Shown here: in pieces, positions 24,578 to 36,484 of the stretch | How the letters are laid out: each line of letters starts with the position of its first letter | How positions within the stretch are numbered: position 1 is the stretch's first letter | Assembly: GCA_963573385.1 (NCBI GenBank) | Contig: CAUYLG010071316.1 | Location: 62,162-126,161, forward strand | DNA length: 64,000 nt | Source: Cacajao melanocephalus | Taxonomy: Eukaryota > Chordata > Mammalia > Primates > Pitheciidae | Direction: 5' to 3' | Notes under the pieces: model-generated | What the model was told of the DNA's origin: nothing | What the model saw: the letters and a program-made list of their open reading frames with translations, nothing else | Databases searched by the model: none | Program-made: the position numbers and the translations under genes

Positions 24578-25639
24578 CTTCACCCCTGGCTCCTCCCAAA
24601 TCTCATGTCCTCCCATTTAAAAACACAATCAGGCCCTTCCAATAGTCCCTCAAAGTCTTAACTCATTTCAGCATTAACCCAAAAGTCCAAGTCCAAAGTC
24701 TCATCTGAGACAAAGAAAGTCCCTTCTTCCCATGAGCCTGCAAAATCAAAAGCAAGTTAGTTATATTCTAGATATAATAGGGGTACAGACATGGGTAAAT
24801 ACACCCATTCCAAAAGGGAGAAATTGGCCAAAACAAATAATCTACGTGTCCCACAAAAGTCTAAAATCCAATAAGCCAGTAATTAAATCTTAAAGCTCCA
24901 AAATGATCTCCCTTGACTCCATGTCTCACCCCCAGGTCACACTGATGCAAAAGGTGGCCTCCTACAGACATGGGGGCAGCTCTGCCCCTGTGGCTATGCA
25001 GGGTACAGTTTTCATTGGCTGGCATTGAGTTTCTGTGGTTTTTCCAGGCATACAGTGCAAGATGTTGGTGATTCTACCATTCGGGGGTCTAGAGGTTGGT
25101 GGCTCTCTTCTCACAGCTCTACTAGGCAGTGCCCCAGTGGGGACTCTGTGTATGGGTTCCAAGCCCACATTTCCTTTCTGTACTACCCTAGCAGAGGTCC
25201 CCTATGAGGGCCCCACCCCTGCCTGAAATTTCTGCCTGGACATCCAGGTGTTTCCATACATCCTCTGAAATCTAGGTGGAGGTTCCCAAATCTCAATTCT
25301 TGACTTCTGTGCACCTGCAGGCCCAACACCATGTGTAAGTCACCAAGGCTTGGGGCTTGCACCTTCTAAAGTAACAGCCTGAGCTGCACCTTGCCCCCTC
25401 TTAGCCACAGCTGGAGTGGCAAGGATGCAGGGCACCAAGTCCCAAAACTACACAGAGCAGAGGGGTCCTGGACCCAGCACACAAAGTCATTTTTCCCTCC
25501 TAGACCTCAGGGTCTACGATGGGAGGGGCTGCCATTAAGATCTCTGACATGGCCTGGAGACATTTTCCCCATTGTCTTGGTGATTAACATTCTGCTCCTC
25601 ATTACTTATGCAAATTTCTGCAGCAGGCTTGAATTTATC

Positions 25640-25972
25640 TTAAGAAAGTGGGTTTTTCTTTTTTATTGCATGGTCAGGCTGAAAATTTTCCAAACTTTTA
25701 CCCTCTGTCACCTCTTGAAGATTTTGCTGTTTAGACATTTCTTTCACCAGATACCCTAAATCATTTCTCTCAAGTTCAAAGTTCCTCAGATCTCTAGGGC
25801 ATGGACAAAATGCTGCCAGTCTCTTTGCTAAAAGATAACAAGAGTCACCTTTGTTCCAGTTCCCAACCAGTTCCTCATCACCTTCTGAGACGACATCAGC
25901 CTGGACTTCATTGTCCATATCACTATCAACATTTTGGTCAAAGCCATTTAACAAGTCTCTAGGAAGTTCCAT
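25640..25972 (-). pseudogene. MaLR internal reading-frame remnant (copy 2)
   Basis: A 110-codon frame, longer than the equivalent in copy 1 (20800-21024). It begins MELPRDLLNGFDQNVDSDMD and includes EELVGNW and LAKRLAAFCP, aligning with copy 1, and continues with a further 35-40 residues (RNFELERNDLGYLVKEMSKQ region). No protease, reverse transcriptase or zinc-knuckle motif is visible. Confidence 0.7.
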
Positions 25973-26159
25973 ACCTTACCACATCTTCCTGTCTTGAGTC
26001 CTCCAAGTCTCTAGGAAGTTCCAAACTTTCCTACATTTTCCTGTCTTCTTCTGAGCCCTCCCAGCTGTTCAACCTCTGCCTGTTACCCAGTTCCAAAGTC
26101 ACTTTCATGTTTTTGGTTATCATTATAGGAGCACCCCACTTTCTGTGGTACCAATTTAC

Positions 26160-26540
26160 TATATTATTCTTCTCATATTGCTATGAAGAAATACCTAAGA
26201 CTGGGTAATTTATAAAGGAAAGAGGTTTCATTGACTCACAATTCCACAGGGCTGGGAATGCCTCAGAAAACTTACAATCATGGCAGAATGGGAAGCAAAC
26301 ATGTCCTTTTTCACATGGCAGCAAGAGAGAGATATGAGTGCCAAGAGAAAAGGGAAGACCCTTATAAAACCATCAGATCTAGTAAGAACTCACTCACTAT
26401 CACTAGAACAGCATGGGAGGAACTGCCCCCACAATTCAATTAACTCCCACTGGGTCCCTCCCACGACACATAGTGATTAAGAGAACTATTTAATACAAGT
26501 CAAGATGATATTAGGGTGGGGACACAGCCAAACCATATCA
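26160..26540 (-). repeat. THE1 LTR, 5' LTR of copy 2
   Basis: Starts 'tatattattcttctcatatt' (a mutated TGTATTAG end) and ends 'aaaccatatca'. The primer-binding position just inside reads 'ttggtaccacagaaagtg' on the minus strand. Confidence 0.9.
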
Positions 26541-26860
26541 TTTGTTAAGCAAAAAACAACAGAAATAGCAGAAATATAAGTAAATACAATAGACGATCCT
26601 CCTTATAAGTTTTCTAAATGAGTTGTGATGTTAGCAACAAAAATTATAACACTGTCTATACTGATGATACTTAAAAGGGGAGACCTTTACCCTTAGCTAA
26701 AGGGACCTAAATGAAAATAAGGTTTCCACACTTCACTCAATATGGTAAAATACTGACACCATTTATATTTGTGTTGCAATATTTTAATACCTAACATAAT
26801 CACTAAAAAGTATCGCTTACAGGATATACACATTAAACCAAATCTTTAGTTTTCAAGATC
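26541..26860 (+). mobile_element. Old L1/HAL1, right part
   Basis: Continuation of the element cut by THE1 copy 2. 'cctaacataatcactaaaaa' near 26800 resembles the segment that follows ORF1 in HAL1/L1M elements. The match is weaker than on the left side. Confidence 0.45.
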
Positions 26861-27664
26861 TCCATGACAACTCTAAGTTCTATTTATGCCTAGTATATAC
26901 GGTTTCTTTACGGTTCAAATGAAACTTCCTTCCTTACTAAAATTTTCTCAGGTAATCCCAATATCTGAAAATAAGTGAAATCCTATGAAACCTATAATCT
27001 GCCCCACTTGCTTCAGTGATATTGCATGATAATGTAAACTGTTATCAATTTTTCCTATATGTCCTATCTTCCCAACCAGTTTGGAAACCTTTAAAAAATA
27101 ATTGTGGAAAATGTCTTTGTGAATCCTTGGTGCTTATCAGGGTGTGAAGCATACACATTATCTATATTTAATAAATGCATGATAATCAAGGAATGAATGG
27201 ATGCCAGTGTTTGAATGGAACTTTAATAGTATCTAGTGAAATATTTCAAATTCAGAGATGAGAAAACTGAGGCCACAGAATTATTGATAAGAATACAGAG
27301 TTCAAGTAGAAAAGTAAATAATGTAAAATTTGTAAGACTTTAATAGTGAGATAGGATCCCAGCAGGGTACCTAATTTTGGTCCAGCTACCCTTCATTGTG
27401 GTAACGTCGGACCCAGAGGAGGCTGGGTAGGAGCTGTGGCCTTGGTGTAAGTCCTACCATCTGAGACTTAGAAGAGGCTGAAAAAATTGGATGATTAGAT
27501 AAACATGACAAAATCCAAAAAAATAAGTACCAATTGTAAAGCAACAATTTCTTCTGTAAAAAAGGTTAGCACATACCCTGTTAGTTTTTAAGTGCTTTAT
27601 ATATAAAGGATATTATAAAGATGATGTCACGTATCACGTTTCAAAAGTACTTTTATCGACAAAT
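26861..27664. other. Unassigned with a MIR-like scrap
   Basis: A short 'gagatgagaaaactgaggcc' block at about 27256-27275 is the conserved core of a reverse-oriented MIR. Nothing else is recognised. Confidence 0.45.
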
Positions 27665-27950
27665 CTTCTAATTTAGTTATAAATGAAACTGGTTGAATTT
27701 TGGGGCTCAAGTGTACAGCGCAGTGACTACAGTTAACTACAGTAACTACAGGCACTCAATTGTGTACCTGAAATTTGCTAAGACTGTATGTTCTCACCGT
27801 AAAATAATGTAACTATATGATGTGATGGATGTGTTTATTAATTGTTGTGATAATCATGTCACCTTAAATATGTATATCAAATTGTCATGTTGTATACCTT
27901 AAACGTATATGATATTTAGTTTTCAATCATACTCAGTAAAAATAATATAA
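27665..27950 (+). mobile_element. L1MA-type 3' end
   Basis: Plus-oriented L1 3' UTR terminus: 'tatgttctcaccgtaaaata', 'gtaactatatgatgtgatgg', 'caaattgtcatgttgtatac' and a terminal A-rich end. About 280 bp; ORF2 is absent, so it is strongly 5'-truncated. Confidence 0.75.
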
Positions 27951-30185
27951 ACCAACATATTTAGAATTATTTTGTTCACTTAATCTAATTATTAGATAAT
28001 ACATTGCACTATTCTTCAAAAGGTAAAGCAGTATTAATTTTATATATGATTGTCATCAAAGGAAATAATTTCCTTCCACCACATAAGCTATACTCATGAG
28101 TGATGAGATGTAAATAATATGGGTAGAAATACGATCTTAATCAAGTACCTATCACATCAAATTTCCCAAGAGAGAAGCAATAAAAGAAGAATGAGGACAT
28201 AGAAACATTCATTTACATAAAAAAGTGATGATCAATATATAAAGTAGACAAAAGAATAAGTAAAGTGTTTGCTGAATGCAAAAGGAAACATTGGAGCTAA
28301 TATTCAATTCTTCTGAAGTTGGAATGGATGTAGATTTCCGTTTTACTTCTATTGAAGGGACTGATCCAGAGCCTAACTTATAAAAGATGCAGCTCCCAGT
28401 ACTCATGTTTCCAGTTTCATGAAGTGTTAAAGAGGGATACAAATCAAAGCACAATGAGAAAGCCTCAGAGCAGAAACAGTCGCATATCTGCCTTTGGATA
28501 AATAGATACATAGTAATTGTAGGTTGTATTTTGCATCAGATTTTCCGCTGAAATTAAAGACAAATGACATAATGTTCTCTGAGAAATAGTAAATAAGAAA
28601 TTGAATTTAAGACATAACATTTTTTTAAATATCTTTAATCAAATGGATTCTTTTTATATTTTTCATATGCTTTGATCTCCAAATCATGCAGAAGAACTGA
28701 TGTGTTATAATATCATCCGTAGGGGTGAAGAAAAGCCACTCAAAGACCTCCTCCCTCCCCTGTACTATAGATATCTTTAAAAAGCTACCTAAATAATTTC
28801 TTGCAGTAAGTTAATTTTACTTTATATTGAGAGTGAATGGCTAGCATGAGAATTTTATGTATCACTCCCTTTCTAAACATGGTGTTTGTTACAATCAACC
28901 TTAAGGCAGAACTTAGCTTTCTTTGGGTAGAAGTTGGTACTTGCTAAAGAAGTCTGCAGTGGAGGAAAGCTAGCTACTTTTCTGCCTACCAAATTGTAAG
29001 CAATGCCACACAGAAACACAATTCTGCCAGTCAAACAGGCATTTGCTAACTAAGTATTTATTACCAATTTGGCATAATAGGTGGTCTTATGTCCAATTCT
29101 ATAAACTGAATAAAGTTCCACGTTATCTTTTCAACTTTTCTAGTCACCAGATCACATTAATTGTTCATTTAGGGCAAATACCCAAATCCAGAGAAAAGAT
29201 GTGTGTGCCTTAAAGGCTGGGTAGGATCAAGCAATTAGAATCCCAGGATTACTTGGCTGGCTTTGGGGCCATTTAGGGATTCCGCCTGTAGCATTACTCT
29301 CACAGGTTGGACATAGAAGCTTTAGTTCCCAATCGTGCATAGGTGGAATTGCCTACAAAATATTTTTACCCAACTATGTATGTAAAATTTTCTTAATGTC
29401 ACCAAAGAAAGCCCATTTATAAAATTCATCATGCTAAGTAATAGGCCATCACTTCAACAACAAAAATCTTGTTTTGACATTTGTCATGCTAATTAGCAAA
29501 GGAGATAGTTGATGGAACTACACGAAATAAACTGCTCAGAATGGCCCCTTCAGAAGTTATGTTCGTCCTGATTAGAACCATCTCAAACACAAACACCCTA
29601 CTTTCCTGATTAAAACCTAGGTAACAAACACATAATGTCACACTGTGTATGCTGAATCATCAAAAGTTAAATTATGCAAGCTATAGCAAAAATTTTAAAT
29701 TACAAAAATTAAAATATACTCATAATTTTACCCCCAGATATGGCATGTGATGACTGTTAACATTTTGACATTCAACAAACACACACAAACACACTTGTAT
29801 TTTGGCATATACAAATGCAAATATACTTAAACATGCACACAAATATAAAAGTAAGCACTAAGTGACCACACTTTTCACCATCCTATGTTTACAAAGGATG
29901 TCACATTAATGTGCAAACAAAATTTTGCTATCTTATGAATACCACCTGTACTTACAGGGGCTTGAGCTCTCTTTTGAGGATTCATCTTTGACTCCATTAT
30001 TTCTGGAATCCCTAGGGGTTTGTCACATGGCATATATTTTCATTACTCTGCTCTTGCTATTTTCTTATCATTTGACTTAGACTATTTACCTTACAGGTCT
30101 ATTAATTATCAAATCAGAATTCTTACCAGAGAGCTCATCTGGCCAACACCCTAATCATCTGAGAGGAAACTGATTGATTGGTCAG
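27951..30185. other. Unassigned intergenic DNA
   Basis: No gene recognised. The interval includes a 27-bp string at 29524-29550 that recurs exactly at 33802-33828 (see findings), and a MIR-like scrap near 30130-30165. The minus frame at 28209-28511 has no recognisable domain. Confidence 0.5.
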
Positions 30186-30189
30186 CTGA

Positions 30190-31020
30190 CTGATTGTTTC
30201 ACTCATTCATTCGTTAATTAAATTTGCAAATATTTATTCATCTCCTACTATGGTGCATGTACTGTTCCAAGCCCTGGGGCTGCAACAGAGAAGAAAACAG
30301 AAGTAATTCATTGTTTTCTGGAGCTCACATTCTGTTGAAATTGGGGTAGGTGTGGGAGATGACAATAAATAAAATAAGTAAAACCAGTATCATCTTACCC
30401 AGCAACAAGTAATAAAGAGAAAATTTTAAAGAAGAAAAGATAATAGGAAGTATTGGGATTAAAAGAAGTTGCAAATTCAAATAAGGTGACCAAGGGAAAC
30501 CACACAGAGATGAGACTTAAGTAAAATCCTTTAGAAAGATAGGGAGTAAAATATCTTAGAAGCTGGATGGAAGCACGTAAAATATCTTAGAAGCTGGATG
30601 GAAAATCTGTGTACAAAGGCACTGTGTCCAAAGCACATGTGTTGTGTTCAAGGAATAGCAAAGAAGTATGTGTGTGGCTGGAGCAAAATGAGCTGGGAAT
30701 GAGTACAGAAAGATAAGGGCCAGAGAAATTGGGAACCAGATTACACAAGACTTTGCCAGCCATGGAGGACTTTGGCATTATCTAGATGGGATGGAACCAT
30801 TTTCATCAGAGAAATAATATTTGCATGGTTTTACCTTAAGAAGATCAATCCAGCTTCTCCGTGAAAATATAAAGAAGAGAACAAAGGCAAAACAGAGAAA
30901 CTTCCGGACTAACAAAGCAAGCGAAGATGGTAACATAAACCCCACTGTGACAGTGAAAGTGGTGAGGAATGACTGCATAATAATATAATATAGTTTGAAG
31001 GAAGAACCAATGAACTTTAC
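30190..31020 (-). mobile_element. L2 LINE 3' part, minus strand
   Basis: Reads as L2 in reverse: 'gcaaatatttattcatctcc', 'actgttccaagccctggggc', 'ggaggactttggcattatct' and 'gggatggaaccattttcatc' follow the L2 3' order. About 800 bp, unusually long for an L2 relic. A 27-bp unit is tandemly duplicated at 30546-30572 and 30577-30603. Confidence 0.75.
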
Positions 31021-33754
31021 CATTAAATCAGATCAATAACTTGAAAGGAAAGAAAGAGTATGTTGGATTTCATTATTTTTGCTGCAATTTCAAGATTGGA
31101 CTTAACCATTCACAGAAATTGAGAATACTGTATTTAAAGACATGAGACTGTGAGATGACCAAGAAACGAAGGAAATGCAGATAAAATGAGAAGTTCATGA
31201 GCTTAACTTGTGTAAAGCCAGGAAGATGAGAAGTACCCAGTAAAGAGGATGGAGAAGGAACTGCCAGAGAGCTGAGAGAAAAACTGGGAGAATATGATTG
31301 TCTCCTCTCTATCCATGCCTTCTCATTCATTCCCCAGAGCACAGCTGAGATCAGGTTTTAATGTGTTACGCACCTTTGCTAAAAGTGCAATGATATGAGA
31401 ATGCAAGTTATAAACAAGGGTGAAATAAGAAGAGCTACATTACCTGATGGATGCGAATGAACTCAGGTGCAAAGTTATCCTTATGGGGAGCTGAAGTTAC
31501 TATTACCTAGCACCCAACCCACCTGTATACAGGACAATACACTTTTTCCCCATTGGGCAAAAACTGGAGCACATCCAAACTCCCTGAAAATAAGACCAGA
31601 GAGAAGGTGAACCCAGAGGAGGAAATGAATTGCATTATAATGTCAACCTAATGCTTGAGTCCAAAACCTCATTTCTTAAAATTCAAGATACATCTTGCCC
31701 CACATAGATTAACAGTAGAAGTTGATTCTTTTGTCCTCCATCTGCAGACCTTCACATATGGGCCTACTTTTAGAATAGTTGTTCAGAGCACAACGGACAG
31801 CATTCATTCATAAGCCTAGGGTTAACAGGGTAAAAGTGTTGTCTTCTGTTTTCTCATTCTAAATATAATAATAAAAGGAAGGAAATGCCTCTGAGTGTCA
31901 GCGTTGCTCCAAGCCCTCACTGTGTTGTGTTTAATGTCACCACATGTAGATACCACTTGTTCAGACTGGGTCCATCCTCATTCAGTCCTTCATCCAGCCT
32001 TTTATGAAGATGACCACTTAACTTCAGTCCTGCAGTTAAATGACCTTTGACTTCAGTCCCTTGACTGCTGATATCCTGTAAGTCACATCACAAACATCCT
32101 CACAGGAACAAGCCAAACTCTGCAGCCATAAATTCATACCTGGGAAAGACACCTTTCTCCCCTGGAAACATAGTCTTCATCAGTACATCCACATATCTTT
32201 GAGGGGAATCACTTTTCGGAGAGGCCCTTAGTAAAATTCCTCTTTATAGGTTTAAGCCCTCTTAATATACACCATATGCTTGATGTTTTATCTTTCCTCT
32301 TTCATTGGAAAAAAAGTATTATTCCTGGTAAGTAAATACATTTTCTGTACACCTTTTTAAACAAGAAAAAAATGCCTTATTGTTATAAATGATCATATAA
32401 TGTTTGGAAAGCTACCATGAGATGTCACTTTTCAAAACTCAGGCCAGCATATTGTTTAATGTTACTTCTAAAGTGCATCCAATCATTCATTAACTTATGC
32501 CAGGTACTCTTCTCAGTGCAAGGATAATGCAGTTAACAAAGCAGACAAAACCTGTTTTCACTCCTAAATTATATTTTAGTGGAGAAGGGAAAGTGCCAGG
32601 AATCTGTCTCCAATGAGGTAATGGTTGTCTGAGTGCAACTCACAACACCCTTCATGTGTGCCTAAAAGTAGATGGAGAGAAAGGTTATTCACATTGCAGT
32701 CCTGGCCCTGGCTGAGTTAAGGAGACATGAGCAGTGGGATAGCGTCCTTTCTCCCTCTTGGGTGTTACGGTGAGAGGCTCCTGGTGCCCTAGCAGGGAAC
32801 TGAAACCCTGACAACTGCGACGCTAGTGGTGGGTCCGTTCACGAGACCCCACCTTTGTATCCAGCCACTTGGCCTCAATAGGCAGCAAAAAGAAAACAGC
32901 CACTCACAAGAGCTCAACCGTTAAAGACCGAAGAAAAGAAGCTGAAGATTCTGGACAGGAGCTTAAAGGAATGGAAGGGACTGTGCCAGAAAATGGCAGA
33001 TGAATTTGTAGCGGGCACCAAGGGAGCGGCATCATCAAGGCCCTGTGCATTATCATAATTTATCTGTTGCAGGGTGAAGGCCAAACAGAGATAGGGGAGA
33101 GCTGGTGCTTCTGTCACACACGAAACTCCAACTGAGAAAATACCTGAGGATTCTATCCAAATATCAAAAACTCAGAAAGGAAACCTGGAATCACCCAGAA
33201 AGGAAACAGTGAGGGGCCCATCCTGAACTGGGCAGGTGGGAGGCATAGAAAGGGGTGATGATTTCATGTTTGGGAGTTCATATAAATGCCAAATAAGAAT
33301 TTCTAACATGAAAAAAGACATATGGCAAGGACATTTTCAGAATATTTTAGAATTAACTGAACAAAAATATCAAAGCAAAACCTCAGATGTGAGGCTGCAA
33401 AGAAAAGGAGGAAGTAAGTGTTTCAAAGTTATCCTATAGTAGGAAAAAAGAATCCAGGAAGTCATCTTAAAAAGGTACTGCATTTCGAGGCTGAGAGGAA
33501 ACCGTGGAAAAGCTGTCATCATGTAAATCGTTGTTTTCCTCCCACACTATAGTAAGGAAATTCATGTATGATTATGAATGCAGGGAAAGAGAAGGTGATC
33601 AGTAAGAATAAACACAACGCCTGTGTACATATCGTCTAAACAAGAGCGCCTCTGAGAGTGAAAGGGGTTTAGATGGTAAAGTGATGATCACCTTAGCAAA
33701 AGGGACTGTTTCTGGGCAATCTCGATGGATGGCTAACCAACCAAAATACTTACA
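31021..33754. other. Unassigned; contains L2/MIR scrap and half of a direct duplication
   Basis: About 32490-32590 resembles a minus-oriented L2 3' end ('atgccaggtactcttctcag'). 32318-32412 is one copy of a diverged direct repeat whose other copy is at 33886-33980. 32720-33240 is less AT-rich, with several CpGs and a 'ttatctgttgcag' acceptor-like string ending at 33073, but I see no coding frame worth calling. Confidence 0.45.
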
Positions 33755-33790
33755 TACATACACACACACACACATATACACACACATACC
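33755..33790. repeat. (CA)n/(CATA)n microsatellite
   Basis: Alternating CATA and CACA units, followed at 33985-34060 by a separate TATATG/CATGTA-rich simple repeat. Confidence 0.9.
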
Positions 33791-33984
33791 ACATGTTTAA
33801 TGAAATAAACTGCTCAGAATGGCCCCTTTATTTTTCCTGTTTCCTTCGGGGAAAAAAGATGAAGATGACAAGTTGGTACTGTTAATTATTATTCTTGGTA
33901 AGTAAGCAAGTTTCTTGCATCCCTGTTTAAAGAAGAAAAAAACTGCTTTATTGTTATAAATGAGCATACGTTTGGAAAGTTATT

Positions 33985-34060
33985 ATATACATGTATATGC
34001 ATATACATGTATATACATGTATGTATATATAATGTACACTATATATACACATATATGTAG
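33985..34060. repeat. AT-rich simple repeat (TACATGTA/TATA)
   Basis: A low-complexity alternating purine-pyrimidine tract with several tacatgtatata units, capable of self-pairing. Confidence 0.85.
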
Positions 34061-34099
34061 CAAAATGAATTAAAGAGCTACATTAACTTGCCCTATCCC

Positions 34100-35100
34100 C
34101 ACTCCTAAAAAAGGATGTAGAAGACCAAAGTAGCAGCTGTGAGAAACAAGGTAAGAACAGAGAATAAAATCAAATATACTGGGCTTCACACATACTGTGA
34201 GCAAAAACATAAATTCTATTCAGAGGCAAACTGTTACTTTGGCTTAAAAAAAAAACTTTTTATAAGAACTACATTGAAAAGAAACTAGCAATAAAGAAAC
34301 GCTGAAATAGTAGAATGGGCAAATAGATATCAAGAAAATTAAAACAAAAGAAAGTATAAATGAGAATAGCAAAATCAAACAAAATAAAATTAAAGTCAGA
34401 AGCACTAAACATGATAAAGAGACATCATATAGTGAGCAAACAACAGGCACCCTAAATTGAAGGAAATATAGCAGTCACAATACCCAAAAGAGGAAAGCAG
34501 TTGTCTTCGTAAAACATCAACTCTTGTCTAAACGAACACTCAGGAAAAATATACCTCTAGAAGGAGATTTTAGTACATCCTTTCAGAAATCTGGAATAGT
34601 ACAATGAACAAACCTGAATTAATAGATAAATAGACCCTTGAAATGTGTGAATGAGTATGCACCTACTTTAATGAGTCTATGAAATGTTCAAAAAGTTAAC
34701 ATACTTTGCTACAAAAAACAATTTAACAAAGTACACATTTTTCAGTATAATTTCTTTGCTAGAATCCAATAAATTAGAAATATGTAATACAGTTCAGATA
34801 AAATATAATAATAATAACCTTGTTGACCAAGCAAAAAATACATGTGTGTAATATAAAGGTGATGAAATAGATTATTTTGATTTTTAAAAACTTGCTCCTA
34901 AATTATTATGTATAAACAAATATTCACACTACAAGCACTGTGCTCCAAAGGAAAGTTGTTCAAGGCTCTATAATTAAAGAATAAAAATTAAAAATTAAAG
35001 CAATGGCACTTAAACTAAGAAACAAATAGAAAATAAATAAGAAATTAAACAAAAAGAAGTAAATTAAAAGGAATAAATAAAGCCAGATGTATAAATTGGT
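34100..35100 (+). mobile_element. Probable ancient L1M ORF2
   Basis: A-rich plus strand with decayed L1-like blocks: 'tgggcttcacacatactgtg', 'attcagaggcaaactgttac', and 'gaatccaataaattagaaat' in the L1 ORF2 order. All frames are destroyed. The call rests on composition and weak block order, so it is tentative. Confidence 0.4.
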
Positions 35101-35493
35101 AAAATAGATTTTTTTTTTTGAGATGGAGTCTTGCCCTGCCACCCAGGCTAGAGTACAATGGCACAATCTCGGCTCACTACAACTTCCAATTTTTTTTTTT
35201 TTTAAGACGGAGTCTTGCCCTGTCACCTGGGCTAGAGTACAATGGCACAATCTCGGCTCACTACAACTTCCTCCTCCCAGATTCAAGCAATTCTCCTGCC
35301 TCAGCCTCCTGAGTAGCTGAAATTACAGGCACATGCCACCATGCCCAGCTAATTTTTTGTATCTTTAGTACAGAAGGGGTTTCACCATGTTGGCCAGGCT
35401 GGTCTTGAACTCCTGAACTCATGATCTGCCTGCCTCAACCTCCCAAAGTGCTGGGATTACAGGCATGAGCCACAGCGACTGGCCAAAATAGAT
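35101..35493 (-). mobile_element. Alu with an internal 84-bp tandem duplication
   Basis: One Alu insertion bracketed by a 9-bp duplication, aaaatagat (35101-35109 and 35485-35493). Within it, the T-run plus about 67 bp of the right arm are present twice (35109-35187 and 35191-35271, offset 84). Both copies share the unusual 'gctagagtacaatggcacaa', which differs from the Alu consensus at several positions, so the second copy was made from the first after insertion. The 108-codon minus frame at 34960-35286 repeats the same peptide twice for this reason and is not a gene. Confidence 0.9.
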
Positions 35494-35808
35494 AGATTTT
35501 TATTTTTAAAAAGTAGAAAGGATTAATGTTTCAAAAGCTATTTGTAAAAAGCAAGAGAAATTGCACAGAATGAAAGAAAATACATTCAAACTATGCATCT
35601 GACAAGGGATTAATATCCAGAAAATATAAGAAACTACTCAACAGCCAAAAAACCCCAAATATCCCAATTTAAAAAATGGGCAAAAGACCTTAATAGACAT
35701 TTCTCAAAAGAAGACATACAAGTAACCAACAGGCATATGAAAAAGTCTTCAAAATTACTAATCATCAGTGAAATGCAAAACAAAACCACAGAGAAATACC
35801 ACCTCACC
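35494..35808 (+). mobile_element. L1 ORF2 3' segment
   Basis: Plus-oriented ORF2 sequence: 'ctatgcatctgacaagggat', 'caatttaaaaaatgggcaaa', 'gacatttctcaaaagaagac' and 'gaaatgcaaaacaaaaccac'. It ends abruptly at the Alu boundary at 35808, without L1 3' UTR. Which part belongs with the older L1 left of the Alu is unclear. Confidence 0.75.
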
Positions 35809-36056
<248 letters not shown>

Positions 36057-36285
36057 TGTTATTTAAAAATATAGTAAATTACTTTTATATATTGTCAAAC
36101 ATTAATTTGCTCTTTTATTCCTGTAATCAAACTTAGTTATGATGTTTTATGGAGACATGTTTTCTTGTGCTATTATTCTATTTGAGATTACTTCATTTCT
36201 CGAATCTGTAATTTTACATAATTTTACAAATTTGGGGTATCTTTAGCAATTACTTATTTATTACTTATTATTATTTTATTATTTT

Positions 36286-36484
36286 CAGATTCAAGTGATT
36301 CTCTGACCTCAGCCTCCTGAGTAGCTGGGATTGCAGGCACCCACCACCACACCTGGCTAATTTTTAAATTTTTAGTGGAGACAAGGTTTTACCATATTGG
36401 CCAGGCTGGTCTTCATTTCCTGATCTCAAGTGATCTGCTCACCTTGGCCTCTCAAAGTGCTGGGATTTCAGGCCCATGCCCAGC
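36286..36484 (-). mobile_element. Partial Alu, tail end missing
   Basis: Minus-oriented Alu from 'cagattcaagtgattctctg' to 'gcccatgcccagcc'. The T-run and the outer part of the right arm are absent, so the loss is at the Alu 3' end. That does not arise by normal target-primed insertion and implies later deletion. Confidence 0.85.

Larger units (their letters stand above)
24204..26540 (-). mobile_element. Full-length THE1-type MaLR element (copy 2)
   Basis: Minus-oriented LTR-internal-LTR element. LTRs at 24204-24577 (374 bp) and 26160-26540 (381 bp) enclose 1582 bp. The outer flanks tttgg and tttgt fit a 5-bp target duplication with one mismatch. The internal region parallels copy 1 base for base over long stretches and has in addition a 52-bp tandem duplication at about 25952-26055. 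It was inserted into an old L1/HAL1, whose two halves flank it. Open frames at 24962-25168, 25025-25226 and 25391-25759 are internal-region noise. Confidence 0.9.

Noticed and set aside
19191..26540. Two THE1 elements considered as one tandem segmental duplication
   Set aside because: Their outer flanks differ (gatac/gatgc against tttgg/tttgt) and the DNA between them does not repeat.
34960..35286. Minus-strand peptide with an internal repeat ([14 protein letters not shown] twice)
   Set aside because: The repetition reflects the 84-bp Alu duplication, not a repeat protein.
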